From Pseudomonas hydrolytica (lineage in GTDB: Bacteria > Pseudomonadota > Gammaproteobacteria > Pseudomonadales > Pseudomonadaceae): 64,000 nt of DNA. Under the pieces are notes generated by a model, which saw only the letters and a program-made list of their open reading frames with translations, was not told the DNA's origin and ran no database searches. Positions 9,133 to 22,508 of this stretch are shown here, piece after piece. The translations under genes were made by a program, and so were the position numbers. The stretch covers positions 3,038,001-3,102,000 of the forward strand of contig NZ_CP099397.1 of the NCBI RefSeq assembly GCF_021495345.1, in the 5' to 3' direction. Each line of letters starts with the position of its first letter. Position 1 is the first letter of the stretch.

Positions 9133-10296
9133 TCAAGCTCCCGGTTGTAGTTCCACAAGCATCTCGCGAGTCTTGCCGGCCCGCTCCACTAACAAGACCA
9201 CAACATCTCCAACGTTCTTGTCGTCTAGCCGGGCCTGTAATGTGGTGACGTCGTCGACGGCGATACCGTCGATGCTGATAACGCGATCGCCGGGCACGAT
9301 GCCGCCTGCGGTGACCTCGACGCCGACGAGCCCGGCCCTGTGCGCCGCCGAGCCCGGCGTTACGCGCAATACGAATACGCCCTTACTGCCGGTCAGCGCC
9401 TGCAGACGCGCGTTGAGCTGCTCATCCACCTCGATGCCCAGCGCCGGACGGATGTACTTGCCGGTCTTTATGAGTTGCGGCACCACGCGCATGACGGTAT
9501 CGACCGGCACCGCAAAGCCGATGCCGGCCGAGGCGCCAGACGGACTGTAGATGGCGGTATTGATGCCGATCAGCCGCCCAGCCGAATCGAGCAGCGGGCC
9601 ACCGGAATTGCCGGGGTTGATAGCGGCGTCGGTCTGGATCAGGTGGTCAATGGCCGGGCCACTGGCGTCGCCGGAAAGGGTGCGGTCAAGCGCCGAGACG
9701 ATGCCGGTGGTGAGCGTCCAGTCGAGCCCGAAGGGATTGCCAATGGCAAAGACCTTTTGCCCCACCTTGAGATCGGCACTGGTGCCCACCGGCACCGCCG
9801 GCGGGCGCTTGAAGCCGACGCCAATCTTGAGTACCGCGATGTCGTGCGCAGGACTGGCGCCAACGAGCGCAGCCTGATAATCGCGACCGTCGGCCAGTTT
9901 GACCGTGGCAGACGATGCCCCCTGCATCACGTGGAAGTTGGTCACCACGTGGCCGGCATCGTCCCAGATGAAGCCGGAGCCGGTGCCGCGCGGCACGGAA
10001 AAGACATTGCGCGACCAGACGTCACGCACTAGTTGTGCCGTGGTGATGTAAACCACCGACCCGCGCGATTTCTCGAACAGCTCGATGGTGGTTTTTTCGT
10101 CGGCGGCCAGGTCGCCGCGCGGCGTCACCGTGCGCTCCTGCGTTTCGTGGGGACTGAACCAGGCTTCGATGGCGGGCAGGAACTGCCACAGCAGCATGAG
10201 TGCGGCGATGCAGCCAGTGATGACGAGCCAGCGCCGGATGAATCGATCCGGCGCCGGGCGGCTGTAGGGGTCGGGGTAGGTCACGTCATTCTCCAT
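9133..10296 (-). CDS. degP: DegP/HtrA-type periplasmic serine protease
   Basis: A 387-aa HtrA protein: one membrane helix (residues about 24-43), a trypsin-like domain with His in V-V-T-N-F-H-V, Asp in H-D-I-A-V-L-K-I and Ser in N-P-G-N-S-G-G-P, then one PDZ domain ending with I-V-P-G-D-R-V-I-S-I. Housekeeping DegP has two PDZ domains; a single one matches DegS-like and island-borne forms. It degrades misfolded envelope proteins. It is the last gene of the island's minus-strand operon, 7 bp after htpX. Confidence 0.92.
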   Translation of the reverse strand: MENDVTYPDPYSRPAPDRFIRRWLVITGCIAALMLLWQFLPAIEAWFSPHETQERTVTPRGDLAADEKTTIELFEKSRGSVVYITTAQLVRDVWSRNVFSVPRGTGSGFIWDDAGHVVTNFHVMQGASSATVKLADGRDYQAALVGASPAHDIAVLKIGVGFKRPPAVPVGTSADLKVGQKVFAIGNPFGLDWTLTTGIVSALDRTLSGDASGPAIDHLIQTDAAINPGNSGGPLLDSAGRLIGINTAIYSPSGASAGIGFAVPVDTVMRVVPQLIKTGKYIRPALGIEVDEQLNARLQALTGSKGVFVLRVTPGSAAHRAGLVGVEVTAGGIVPGDRVISIDGIAVDDVTTLQARLDDKNVGDVVVLLVERAGKTREMLVELQPGA

Positions 10297-10303
10297 GTTG
10301 AAA

Positions 10304-11266
10304 TCAGCGCCAAAGGCCGCCGGTGCGCCAGCGTGGCGGACGTGGTGATACGGTCACCTCGGGGACGAAACGGGCCGATGGAAACGGCGGCATCGCGGGC
10401 GGCGGAGCAAGTTCCAGCAAGCGCTCAATGCGTTCAGCTGTCGCCGGATGCGTGCGCAACCAGGAGGGTTCCGGATTGCCCCATCCGGGCAGCAGCCAGG
10501 CGCGCCAGGAGCGGCTCACCCGCTCGATCTTGGCGAGCGCCGAGGCCAGCCCGTGCGGGTCGCCGGTCAATTCGGCAGCGAGCCGGTCGGCGTCGAATTC
10601 GCGCACCCTGGACAAGCCCAACTGAGCCAGCAAGGCCAGCTGTGGCGCGACCGCCAGTAGAAGCAACGCGGGCCAATTGACTTCCGTGACTCCAAGCAAT
10701 AGCGCTGGCAAGCTGAGCACGATCGCAAGCTGCCCCAACAAGGCCAGAAGATGGGTGAGCCGACTGATGGAATCGGCCAAGCCCATGACACGCATATCCT
10801 CGTTCGCAATATGCGCGATTTCGTGGCCGAGCACGCCGGTCAACTCGCGGGGCGTGAGGCTACGCAGCAGGCCGTCGGTCAGCGCGATGGCCGCGTGATG
10901 CTTCGAACCGGTGGCGAAGGCGTTGACGACCCCGCTGGGCACGTAGTGCGGTACCGGCACGGCAGGCAGCCCGGCCCGCGCCGCCAGTTCGCGCAACACA
11001 GCCCAAAGATCGGGCGCTTCATCCGGGTGCAGGGGGCGTGCGCCATACAGCCGCAAGGTCAGCCCGGAGGCGGCCGCCGGTTCGAGCAGCAGGGTGAACC
11101 CCGCGGCCGCAAGCGCCAGCCAAAGCCCGCCGTCACCCAACAGCAGGCTGCCAGCGACGGCGGCAATCCCGAGCAGGGTCAGCACCAACAGCGCGGTTTG
11201 CAGGCGATTGAGCCAGCGATGCCGCGCGCCGACATTCTGCGCGTGGCGCAGATCACGACTGATCAT
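10304..11266 (-). CDS. htpX: HtpX-like M48 membrane metalloprotease
   Basis: A 320-aa membrane protease with the zinc motif G-H-E-I-A-H (HExxH) near residue 150, paired membrane helices in the N-terminal third, and a downstream E-F-D-A-D-R segment that supplies the third zinc ligand. HtpX degrades damaged inner-membrane proteins and overlaps functionally with FtsH. The start at 11266 has a GGGGAAAG ribosome site; an in-frame ATG at 11293 would overlap psiE further. It overlaps psiE by 14 bp. Confidence 0.9.
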   Translation of the reverse strand: MISRDLRHAQNVGARHRWLNRLQTALLVLTLLGIAAVAGSLLLGDGGLWLALAAAGFTLLLEPAAASGLTLRLYGARPLHPDEAPDLWAVLRELAARAGLPAVPVPHYVPSGVVNAFATGSKHHAAIALTDGLLRSLTPRELTGVLGHEIAHIANEDMRVMGLADSISRLTHLLALLGQLAIVLSLPALLLGVTEVNWPALLLLAVAPQLALLAQLGLSRVREFDADRLAAELTGDPHGLASALAKIERVSRSWRAWLLPGWGNPEPSWLRTHPATAERIERLLELAPPPAMPPFPSARFVPEVTVSPRPPRWRTGGLWR

Positions 11267-11741
11267 CTGAGCTTTCCCCGGCTGTCCGGTCATCGCGCTC
11301 GCGCAGCAGCCAGTAAGTCGCCCCGAGGGCCAGTGTCGCGCCTGCGAGCGCCGCGACCTTGGCGGGGCCGGTCTCCGGGTCGAGGATCACGAATTTACGC
11401 GCCAGGGCGATCAGCCCGATCAGGATCACCGTCTTGACCTGGATGATGCTGTCGCGCCGCAAGGCCACCCGCACGATGGAATGCTTGAACTCCATGGCGA
11501 TGAGCAGCGTCATGATCATGCCGAACACGGTCTGGAAGACCTTGTGATCGAGCGGATTGAACGCATCAATGATCAGCAGGCTGAAGACGATCGAGATCAG
11601 CTGCAGCAGCGAGACCACGATGATCACGGCAATGATTGCGGACAGCGCGAGCGCGATCACCTGTTCGAAGCGCTCGTAGAACGTCATCACTGCCCATTGG
11701 GCGCGAAATGTTTTGATCGGGTCTGCTTGCTTTTCCTTCAT
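11253..11741 (-). CDS. psiE: PsiE family membrane protein
   Basis: A 162-aa protein with four predicted membrane helices, resembling phosphate-starvation-inducible PsiE (A-L-A-L-S-A-I-I-A-V-I-I-V-V and F-G-M-I-M-T-L-L-I-A-M-E-F). PsiE-like genes are standard in LHR/TLQ stress islands, but their molecular role is not established. The start at 11741 is preceded by GAGAGGAG, better than the in-frame codon 15 bp upstream. Confidence 0.88.
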   Translation of the reverse strand: MKEKQADPIKTFRAQWAVMTFYERFEQVIALALSAIIAVIIVVSLLQLISIVFSLLIIDAFNPLDHKVFQTVFGMIMTLLIAMEFKHSIVRVALRRDSIIQVKTVILIGLIALARKFVILDPETGPAKVAALAGATLALGATYWLLRERDDRTAGESSDDQS

Positions 11742-11782
11742 CGCCACTCCTCTCAATTCTGAAATACTTGTGCACCCACAAC

Positions 11783-12780
11783 TTAGTTGCGCCCTTGTCT
11801 TTTTGCCTGGTAGAGCGCGCTGTCCGCCTGCTGCATCACCTGCTCGACAGAGCGCAAACGGGGGTCAAGGAGAGCCACCCCCATGCTGGCGCTATAGCTG
11901 ATCGACACATCTCCACACACCACCGCTGTCGCCGCAGTGTCCTGACGAAATCGCTCCGCCCATACTTGGGCGTCTTCTATCGATGCCGCTTCCAACAACA
12001 CAGCGAATTCCTCCCCCCAATCCGGGCAGCCATGTCGGTTGCGCGAACATGTTCCCTCAACCGTGAAGCAAAGTGCTTGAGCACCTCATCGCTGCATCCG
12101 TGTCCATAGGTGTCATTGATACGCTTGAAGTGATCGATGTCGCAGAGCACAAGTGCTGCTTGTATCTCGGGGCTGCGTTTGAGGCGCTCCCATTCCAGCT
12201 GTAATCGTTCGTTAAAAGCCCGCCGGTTCGACAAGCCGGTCAAGGGGTCGGTGATCGCCATACGCAGCAACTGCTGCTCCATTTCCTTGCGAGAAGAGAT
12301 GTCGAGCAGAGTGCCGACTATCAGTTGCCTGCCCGCGTCACCCAGCCAACGGCCGCGATCCAGCACCCAAATCCAAACGCCAGATCGATGACGAACGCGG
12401 TACTCGCACTCCAATCGCTCCGACGGGTTTTCTTGGTAAGCGCGCACCTTTGCCAGAACGACCGGTAAATCCTCCGGGTGAATACGCGCTTGCCATGCGG
12501 CATGGGTGGCGCCAACCTCCTCGTCGGAGGTCAAGCCGAACATCGCCAGACTGCGGGCAGAAAGCCTGAAGCTGTCGGTAGCGATATCCCACTCCCAGAA
12601 TCCCAGCCCTGCGCCCTCCAGGGCGATGGCGATCCGTTCCTTGTCATCGATTTGCGCTTGTTGGCGATGCTTCAGCTCGTCACGCCTCTGGCGATTGGTA
12701 CGAACAAAACGCCATATTGCAACCGCCATGCCAATATTGGCAAGTAGCGACACCATCAGCCAAATGGTCGGCCCGTTCAT
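11783..12780 (-). pseudogene. PAS-GGDEF diguanylate cyclase, frameshifted in the GGEEF motif
   Basis: An N-terminal membrane segment, a PAS domain (residues about 50-170) and a GGDEF domain are readable over 12780-11977. The reading then changes frame and continues from about 12001 to 11783. At the break the frame gives R-I-G-G-R-N-S in place of R-I-G-G-E-E-F; restoring one G in a run of six recovers the motif and the rest of the domain. The product would lack the diguanylate-cyclase active site. Its start overlaps the kefB stop (ATGA). A sequencing error in the G run is possible. Confidence 0.85.
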
Positions 12781-14378
12781 GGTCTATCCCCACCTGACTC
12801 ACTGAGTGTCTGCCGTAATTCCTCGATCCGGTGGTCGACTTGGTCGGCGTTGATGCCCAACATCAACAGTACCTGCTCGGCCAGTCCCAGTCCCGCAGCC
12901 AGGTACAACGGGTACAGTCTGACATTGGGCAGATTACGCAAAAGCTGGGCATCCGTTACGCGCTCAGTGGCCACCACCACGGACAAGCTCAGGCGGCGGC
13001 CAGGGTGTCGAGCCGACTGGCATCGCCATACGACACCGGCGCCCCCATCGCACGCCCCGCTTCGACCCGTTGGCGGTCCGATTCCAGCAGCAAATGCGGT
13101 ATGCCTGCCAGGCGCAGCGTTCGGCTCAGCAGCAGCCCGACGTCATCCGCCTCACAGATGATCACATGGTCGCGCAACGACCGCGCCCGCTCGGCGACTT
13201 CGCCTTCTTCGGCCTGCGGTGGCTGACCGAGTGCGCCCGAGCAGCTGAAAGCCCGCGCCCATCGGTCATGGTGTCGGATCAGGAGCGGTGCCAACCCCAT
13301 GCTCAACACCAGCGCCACCAGCATCGGTTGCACCATGGTGGCGGCGATCAGGTGCTGCTGCATGACCATGCCCAGGAGCAGAAGCGCAAACTCGCCGCCA
13401 TGACCCAGCACGATGCCTGCGCGCCAGGCGGGTTGCGCGCAGCGCCAGAAAGTTCAGCCCCATCTTGAGAGGCACCAAGGCCAACAGCCAACCCAGTACC
13501 GCCAGCGGTGCGGCCACGATCTGCGCGGTGTCCAGCTGCAGGCCAATGGTCACGAAGAACAGGCCCGACAGCACATCACGAAAGGGCTTGAGGTGGTTTT
13601 CCATGTGGTACCGGAAATCGCTCTCCCCCAGCACCATGCCGGCAAGAAAGGCACCGAGCGCAGCCGACACACCCAGTGCATGGGCCGCTGCCGCAGCCGC
13701 CACCACCAGACTCAGCGAGACCAGCACGAAGGACTCTTCGTGCCCCTGCCGCGCCACCCAGCCCAGCAAACCATGCAACAGGCGGCGCGACGCAACCGCC
13801 GAGACGGCAAACAGCAACAGCACGCCCGCCACCTCCCCAAGCACACGGCCAAGCCCGGGAGCATCGCCGCGCGCCCAGATCGCCAGCAGCGCCAGCAAGG
13901 GCACACTGGCCAGATCCTGGAACACCAGCACGGCAATGGCGCCGCGGCCGTGGCGTGTGGTCAACTCGCCCTGATCGGCCAGCTGCCGGCTGACCAGCGC
14001 TGTCGACGACATGGCCGCCGCCGCGCCCAGCAGTGCGGCGCTGTCGAGCGGCAGCCCCAGCCACAGCAAAGCCAACGCCACCGGTGCGGCGACCATCGCC
14101 AGCTGCAGTGTCCCGGCCACCAGCACGGTCTTGCGGGTGAGCCAGAAATGGCCGAGCGAGAACTCCAGCCCGACCATGAACAGCAGCAGCGCCACCCCCA
14201 GCTCGGACAGGAAATTCAGCGCCGGTCCCGGCATGATCCAGGCCGTGACCGGAGGGCCCAGCAAGACACCGACCAGCAGATAACCCAGCAAGGTCGGGAT
14301 ATTCAGCCTGGCCGTCAACGCAGCCGCCAGACTGCAGGCGACCAGCAGAATCAGCGTCGTACCGAGCAAGTCCTGCAT
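12777..14378 (-). pseudogene. kefB: KefB-like cation/proton antiporter, frameshifted and internally deleted
   Basis: The N-terminal ion-exchanger domain (about 13 helices, with M-V-G-L-E-F-S-L-G-H-F) reads from 14378 to about 13430. It then shifts frame near 13430 (the continuation W-R-A-G-I-V-L-G-H-G-G-E-F is in another frame) and runs to 12989 through a TrkA-N-like domain. It shifts again near 12990 and ends at 12777. The C-terminal piece joins N-V-R-L-Y-P-L-Y to A-G-L-G-L-A-E-Q, suggesting loss of several tens of residues. KefB homologues in this island normally support pH and oxidative-stress tolerance; this copy is probably non-functional. Confidence 0.82.
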
Positions 14379-14384
14379 CGGCCC

Positions 14385-14824
14385 TCAACTCACCACAGCC
14401 GAGGATGCCCAGCGCACGATGTCCTTTGCCCCCATGGCGCCGGCCTGACGCGCGATCTCCCGCCCGCCCCGGAACAGCGCCAGGGTCGGAATGCTGCGGA
14501 TGCCGAAGCGGGTGGCCAATTGAGGCTCTGCCTCGGTGTCGACCTTGGCCAGCCGTACCTTGGGTTCCAGCAGGCGCGCGTCCTGCTGGAACTGCGGCGC
14601 CATCATCTTGCAGGGGCCGCACCAGGGGGCCCAGAAATCGACCAGCAGAGGAATGTCGCTGCGCTCCACGTGGCGCGTGAATGTCGCCGTGGTCAGCTCG
14701 ATGGGCGCGCCCGTGAACAAAGGTGGCTGGCAACGGCCGCAGTTCGGTTGGTCGGCGAGTTTGGCCGCCGGTACGCGGTTGACGGATTGGCAATGCGGGC
14801 AAACATGTGCAGGCTGTCGCTCAT
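14385..14824 (-). pseudogene. Thioredoxin 2-like protein with N-terminal frameshift
   Basis: The thioredoxin fold is intact, with the active site W-C-G-P-C in D-F-W-A-P-W-C-G-P-C-K-M. Its upstream zinc ribbon (C-P-H-C ... C-G-R-C) is in the same frame but has no start codon there. The expected start, ATG at 14824, overlaps the ftsH stop (ATGA) and is one base out of frame: adding one base around codon 7 restores a continuous thioredoxin-2-like protein. A TTG at 14720 could still permit synthesis of the thioredoxin domain alone. This could be real decay or a sequencing error. Confidence 0.8.
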
Positions 14825-16701
14825 GTCGAGACTCCGGGATGGGTTGTAGATGCGGGGGGGGCCGGCTCGGCCGCCGTAGCCGAGGTGGCGCGCTGGAGCC
14901 CCTCGGTCAGGCGACGGATATCGGCTTCATCCAGCGTTTCCCGCGCCAGGAGCTCGCGAGCACAGCGCTCCAGCACCGCACGATTGGCATCGAGAATCCC
15001 GTAGGCGCACTCGAACACGCCCATCACGATGTCGCGGATGGCCTGATCGATGCGCGCCTGGGTCGATTCGGCCACCCGGCAGCCACCGCTGGCCAACTCG
15101 GGCGTGTCGAGGAAGCGCGGTCGCTGCGCTTCGAAGGCGATGTAACCCAAGCCTTCGTCCATGCCGAAGCGAGTGATCATGTCGCGGGCGATGTCGGTGG
15201 CCCGCGACAGGTCGTCGGCCGCCCCCGTGGAGAGTTCGCCAAACACCAGCTTCTCGGCCGCGCGTCCGCCCAGAAGCACGGCGATCTTGTGTTCCAGATC
15301 CCTGCGCGTCATCAGGAAACGATCTTCGGTCGGACGCTGCAGGGTGTAACCCAAGGCGCCGATGCCACGCGGGATGATGGAAATCTTGTGCACCGGGTCA
15401 GTGCCCGGCAGCGCCAGCGCCACCAGCGCATGGCCCATCTCGTGATAGGCCACGGTCTCGCGCTCTTTGGGGTTGAGCACGCGGTTTTTCTTTTCCAGGC
15501 CGGCCACGATGCGCTCGATGGCGGCAGTGAAGTCCTGCAGCTCCACGGCCTGCGCGCGGCGGCGGGTTGCGGCCAGCGCCGCCTCGTTGACCAGATTGGC
15601 CAGATCCGCGCCCGAGAAGCCGGTGGTCAGCGCGGCCACCTGTTCGAGGTCGACCTCGGGTGCCAGCGCGACTTTCTTGACATGCACCTTCAGGATGTCG
15701 AGCCGGCCCTTCTTGTCGGGTCGGTCCACCAGCACCTGGCGATCGAAGCGGCCGGCGCGCAAGAGCGCCTGATCGAGGATTTCAGGGCGGTTGGTCGCGG
15801 CCAGAATGATGAGCCCCACGGAGGCATCGAAGCCGTCCAACTCGGTCAGCAACTGGTTGAGCGTCTGCTCGCGCTCGTCATGGCTGCCGATGGGGCCTCC
15901 GACACCCCGCGCCCGGCCCAGCGCATCCAGTTCGTCGATGAAGATGATCGCCGGCGCCTGGCCGCGTGCCTGCTCGAACAGGTCGCGCACGCGCGCCGCG
16001 CCCACCCCGACGAACATCTCGACAAATTCCGAACCCGAAATGGAGAAAAACGGTACGCCCGCTTCACCCGCCACAGCCTTGGCCAACAAGGTCTTGCCGG
16101 TGCCGGGCGGACCGACCAGCAGCACGCCCTTCGGAATGCGCGCCCCAAGACGACCATAGTCCTGCGGGTTCTTCAGGAAATCGACGATTTCGACCAGCTC
16201 CGCCTTGGCCTCATCGACGCCGGCCACATCGGCAAAGGTCACACCGGTGTTTTTCTCCATGAACACCTTGGCGCGGCTCTTGCCGATGCTGAGGAACCCG
16301 CCCATGCCCTGCTTCTCGGCGAAGCGGCGGAACAGGAAGAACCAGACGCCGAAGAAAGCCACCGCCGGCAGGATCCACGACAACACATCGCGCAGCCAGG
16401 TGCTCTCCACCACGCGGGCATAGGGCACGTCGTACTTCGACAGGCGATCGGCAAGATCGGGTTCGACCCGGGTCGCCACGATCGTCGTCTTGCCCCGGCT
16501 GTCCGGCGACTTCAGACGCCCGGTCACGCTGCGATCCGACACCAGCACTTCCGCCACTCGACCCTCGGCCAGCGCCTTCTCGAACTCGCTGTAGGGCACG
16601 GGCTCGACGGTCTTTGCCGTTTGCCAGTAGTTCTGCAGCGTCAGCAGCAGCAATACGGCGACGATCCAGTAGCCGGTGTTCCATTGATTCTTCTTTTCCA
16701 T
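14821..16701 (-). CDS. ftsH: FtsH-type AAA+ membrane protease
   Basis: A 626-aa FtsH paralogue: two N-terminal membrane helices (residues about 11-25 and 108-128), an AAA domain with Walker A G-P-P-G-T-G-K-T and Walker B I-I-F-I-D-E-L-D, and the zinc protease motif H-E-M-G-H, where housekeeping FtsH usually has HEAGH. It unfolds and degrades membrane and cytosolic proteins. As a second, mobile FtsH it is a known component of TLQ-type islands. It lies between the PLD-like gene and the thioredoxin gene on the minus strand. Confidence 0.93.
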   Translation of the reverse strand: MEKKNQWNTGYWIVAVLLLLTLQNYWQTAKTVEPVPYSEFEKALAEGRVAEVLVSDRSVTGRLKSPDSRGKTTIVATRVEPDLADRLSKYDVPYARVVESTWLRDVLSWILPAVAFFGVWFFLFRRFAEKQGMGGFLSIGKSRAKVFMEKNTGVTFADVAGVDEAKAELVEIVDFLKNPQDYGRLGARIPKGVLLVGPPGTGKTLLAKAVAGEAGVPFFSISGSEFVEMFVGVGAARVRDLFEQARGQAPAIIFIDELDALGRARGVGGPIGSHDEREQTLNQLLTELDGFDASVGLIILAATNRPEILDQALLRAGRFDRQVLVDRPDKKGRLDILKVHVKKVALAPEVDLEQVAALTTGFSGADLANLVNEAALAATRRRAQAVELQDFTAAIERIVAGLEKKNRVLNPKERETVAYHEMGHALVALALPGTDPVHKISIIPRGIGALGYTLQRPTEDRFLMTRRDLEHKIAVLLGGRAAEKLVFGELSTGAADDLSRATDIARDMITRFGMDEGLGYIAFEAQRPRFLDTPELASGGCRVAESTQARIDQAIRDIVMGVFECAYGILDANRAVLERCARELLARETLDEADIRRLTEGLQRATSATAAEPAPPASTTHPGVST

Positions 16702-16728
16702 GACGCGTTGCTCCTCGACAAACTGTCG

Positions 16729-18176
16729 TTAGAGAATGGGTGTGAACAGGCGTGCCAAGCCATCGCGCAATCGCACCGCCAGCGGGCGCTCCCGCAGCAT
16801 CCTGGGCAACACCGGTACCGATGCATTGCGGACCCCGTCGAACAGCGCCTCCAGCTGCGTGCACAGTGCAGTGTCATAGACTTCAACGTTGAACTCGAAG
16901 TTGAGCCGTAGGCTGCGCGCGTCCCAGTTGGCTGACCCCAGGCAGCACCAGAGACCATCGACCAGCATCAATTTGGTGTGATCGAAAGGCCCGGGTCGCT
17001 CAAAAATGCGGGCACCATGTTCCATCACCTGCCAGTAATGGGCGCGCGCGGCCCACTGCACGCCCGGGTGATCACCATTGGCAGGCGTCAGCACCTCGAT
17101 GCGTACCCCCCGCAAAGCGGCTGTGTTCAAGGCGGCGATGATTGGCTGATCGGGCACGAAGTAAGGCGTCCAGATGCGCACCGAATGTCGCGCCGCGCTC
17201 AGCGCGCCCGTGAAGATCCACCGCATGCGGTCCAGGGTTTCATCGGGACCGGCCTCGATGCCTCGCGCCAGACTGCCTCCAGCCTCCTCGACTGACATGG
17301 GCTCATTGGCCCAGAAACGCTCATCGAGCTGCTCGCCCGTGGTGTCGCACCAATCCTTGGTGAAACAGTGCATGAGCTGCACCACTACCGGCCCTCGCAG
17401 CCGAAAATGCAGATCACGAAAAGCCTGCGCGGGTGCATCGGGCTGCCAATAGGGACAGGCGATGTTCATGCCGCCGGTGAAGCCCAACGCGCCGTCGATC
17501 ACCAGCAGCTTGCGGTGGTTGCGCAGGTGCACTGCATGCAGACGGGCAGGGATCAGCGTCGGGTTGAAAGCGGCAACCGTCACGCCGCAACGCTGCAATC
17601 GCTTGTAGGCGCTGTGACGCGCCCATCGGGCGTAGACATCGTCGATCAACACCCGTACCTGTACGCCACGCGCACGCGCCCGGTTCAGGGCATCGACGAA
17701 CTGCTCGCCGATACCCACGCCGTCAAAGATGTAGGAGGCCAGCACGATGCTGTGTCGGGCCGACTCGATGGCGGCGAGCATGGTCGGGTAGGCCTGTTCG
17801 CCACCCACCAACGGATCGATACGGTTGCCACGCGTCAGCGGCTGGCCAGTGGTGCGGCCGACCAATGCAGCCAGACCGGCAAGCGCCGCCGGCTGCGCGT
17901 CGTCTCCCTGCGCCGGGCCGGTCGCCCGGGTTGGATGGCTGGCGCTCGGGTAAAGCCGTCGTGCCCGTCGCTGGTAGCGGTTGATGCCGAACAGCAGGTA
18001 CAACAGCGATCCGAGCAGCGGCAGCATCCCGATCAGCAGCACCCAGAGCGTGGCCGACCGCGGATCACGCTTGTAGACGACCGCGTGACCCGCGGCCACG
18101 ACCGCCACCGCGATCGAGGCCAGGGAGGCTGCCCATGCCAGGCCGATGGGATCGGACACGGCAGCCTCTCCCAACA

Positions 18177-18177
<1 letters not shown>
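16729..18177 (-). CDS. cls: Cardiolipin synthase-like phospholipase D family protein
   Basis: A 482-aa protein with two N-terminal membrane helices and two HKD motifs: H-R-K-L-L-V-I-D-G near residue 225 and H-T-K-L-M-L-V-D-G near residue 405. This layout matches bacterial cardiolipin synthase (ClsA type), which joins two phosphatidylglycerols at the inner membrane. The start codon overlaps the clpG stop (TAATG). In this island it would adjust membrane lipids under heat or oxidative stress; that role is an inference from context. Confidence 0.88.
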
Positions 18178-21026
<2,849 letters not shown>

Positions 21027-21122
21027 GCTGATGCTCCTGAGAAGGTTGAGGCGACGAGGCATCGCGAGTCGCGACACCTCGTCTCGTGCCGGGTTTTTCT
21101 TGTGACGAACGAGCCGGCGACG

Positions 21123-21692
21123 TCAGCTGTTGATCGCGATCGAACGTCCCTGCTTCGGCGCGCTGACCTCGCGCTTGTCGATCGTGACCGTGAGCACCCC
21201 GTTCTTGAACGATGCCTTGATCGAATCCTGGTTGGCGTCGTCAGGCAGGTTCAAGGCGCGCTGAAAGCTGCCGTAGGAGCGCTCCACACGGTGGAAGCCA
21301 CCTTCCTTCTTCTCTTGTTCCTGGCGCTTCTCGCCATGCACCACCAGCACATCGTCGTTGAGGGTGATCTGGATGTCCTTCTCCTCGACACCGGGCACTT
21401 CCAGGGCAATCTTGTACTGCTTGTCGGTTTCCTGGATATCCAGGGCCGGCTTCAGCATGCCCGACCAATCGGATGGCAGCCGCGGCATGGCCAGCGCCGG
21501 AAAACCGAAGCCCCGGAACGCGTCATCGAACAGCCGGTCGATCTCGCGATGCAGTTGCAGGATCGGGCTGACTGGCCCGCTCGCTGCTGGCAGGTCATTG
21601 CGCTGCACCGGCAGGGAAGAGGCGGTCTGCTGCTCTTGCTGCTCGTTCTTGAACCAGTTCCAGGGAGCCAACTTCTTGAAATCAATGTCCAT
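21123..21692 (-). CDS. hsp20: Small heat shock protein, Hsp20 family
   Basis: A 189-aa protein with an alpha-crystallin domain (residues about 80-180) showing A-L-E-V-P-G-V-E-E-K-D-I and the A-x-x-x-N-G-x-L-type motif S-F-K-N-G-V-L-T-V. It is an ATP-independent holdase that keeps unfolded clients soluble for the disaggregase encoded downstream. It is the second gene of the island operon, after the small HTH gene. Confidence 0.93.
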   Translation of the reverse strand: MDIDFKKLAPWNWFKNEQQEQQTASSLPVQRNDLPAASGPVSPILQLHREIDRLFDDAFRGFGFPALAMPRLPSDWSGMLKPALDIQETDKQYKIALEVPGVEEKDIQITLNDDVLVVHGEKRQEQEKKEGGFHRVERSYGSFQRALNLPDDANQDSIKASFKNGVLTVTIDKREVSAPKQGRSIAINS

Positions 21693-21726
21693 GTCATACC
21701 TCCAGAAAAATTGAAAAACGAGTTAC

Positions 21727-22007
21727 TCAAGCCCTTTGCCTGCTGCGACGGGCAGTGCGCCCAGGCGACACGGGCTGCTCGGATGACTGCTGCTGTTCAC
21801 GCTTGCGCATCACCTCCTTCTTTGCTCCGGCTCGGGTCTGATCATTGATCCACTGATCGATTTCACTTTGACGAAACCGCCACGTCCCGCCCACCTTGAA
21901 AGCCGGAATTTCCCCGTGCGCGCGAGCCGATAAAGCGTCCGCTTGCCGACTTTCAAGTACGCAGCCAATTCATCGAGCGTGAAAATCACCTGTAGGTGCG
22001 CTTTCAT
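21727..22007 (-). pseudogene. Small HTH DNA-binding protein of the island, frameshifted
   Basis: The N-terminus is an excisionase/MerR-like HTH (F-T-L-D-E-L-A-A-Y-L-K-V-G-K-R-T-L-Y-R-L-A-R). After T-G the frame breaks: one extra G in the run ACGGGG would continue as E-I-P-A-F-K-V-G-G-T-W-R-F-R and run to a stop at 21727, giving a roughly 94-aa protein. As written, the ORF ends at 21810 with an unrelated tail. It is the first gene of the heat-resistance operon, preceded by GGAGAGGG. It is either truncated or affected by a homopolymer error. Confidence 0.75.
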
Positions 22008-22508
22008 CTCACCCTCTCCAATCGCGTCGCTTTGCGGTTCCGGCCAAGGAAATCCTTACAAGACTTTGCAAGATATTGCGCTTACCAGGACAAACATCAA
22101 GAGTCAATGTACAGCGATCTCCCGCCCCATTGATGCAGGTCAACTGCTCAGGCAAGGCGCAGCGGGGCGGCCTGATCAGGCCATGGACAGCGCCTGGCTC
22201 GTCAGCCTGCGTGTGCCACAGGCGCCTCGATCAAACACCGATCCTCACGTTGTAGCCGAGTGCCCGCAGCCCCTTGCTCGTCTGCATGTTCCTTGGCGGA
22301 AACTCGTCTGGGCGCGCCCAGCCGACGATTTCCCCGAGGCTGCTCAGGCCAACGTGCGGAATTGCCCAGTCGTCGCTGCGGATCGCGTTCCAGAGTCGGG
22401 CCGAAACACTTCCGTTGCCCCAGACAACGTAGTTCAACAGTATCCGTCCGGCCAAAACACCTTCCCGACACCGCCGCCGAAGGCCATGGCCCATCAAGCG
22501 GATTTTCC
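22008..22508 (-). pseudogene. Island upstream region with a relic ORF (22231-22497)
   Basis: The segment upstream of the HTH gene should contain the island promoter, but no strong consensus is visible. On the minus strand 22497-22231 reads an 88-codon fragment with W-G-N-G-S-V-S-A-R-L-W-N-A-I and K-G-L-R-A-L-G-Y-N-V-R-I, reminiscent of RNA polymerase alpha C-terminal-like helix-hairpin-helix domains. It looks like a deteriorated gene, cut on its 5' side by the IS66 relic. Assignment is tentative. Confidence 0.35.

Noticed and set aside
13413..14849. A 478-codon plus-strand open frame opposite kefB and trx
   Set aside because: The Gln/Arg/His-rich composition and lack of domains mark it as an antisense artefact; the minus strand encodes known island genes, even though frameshifted.
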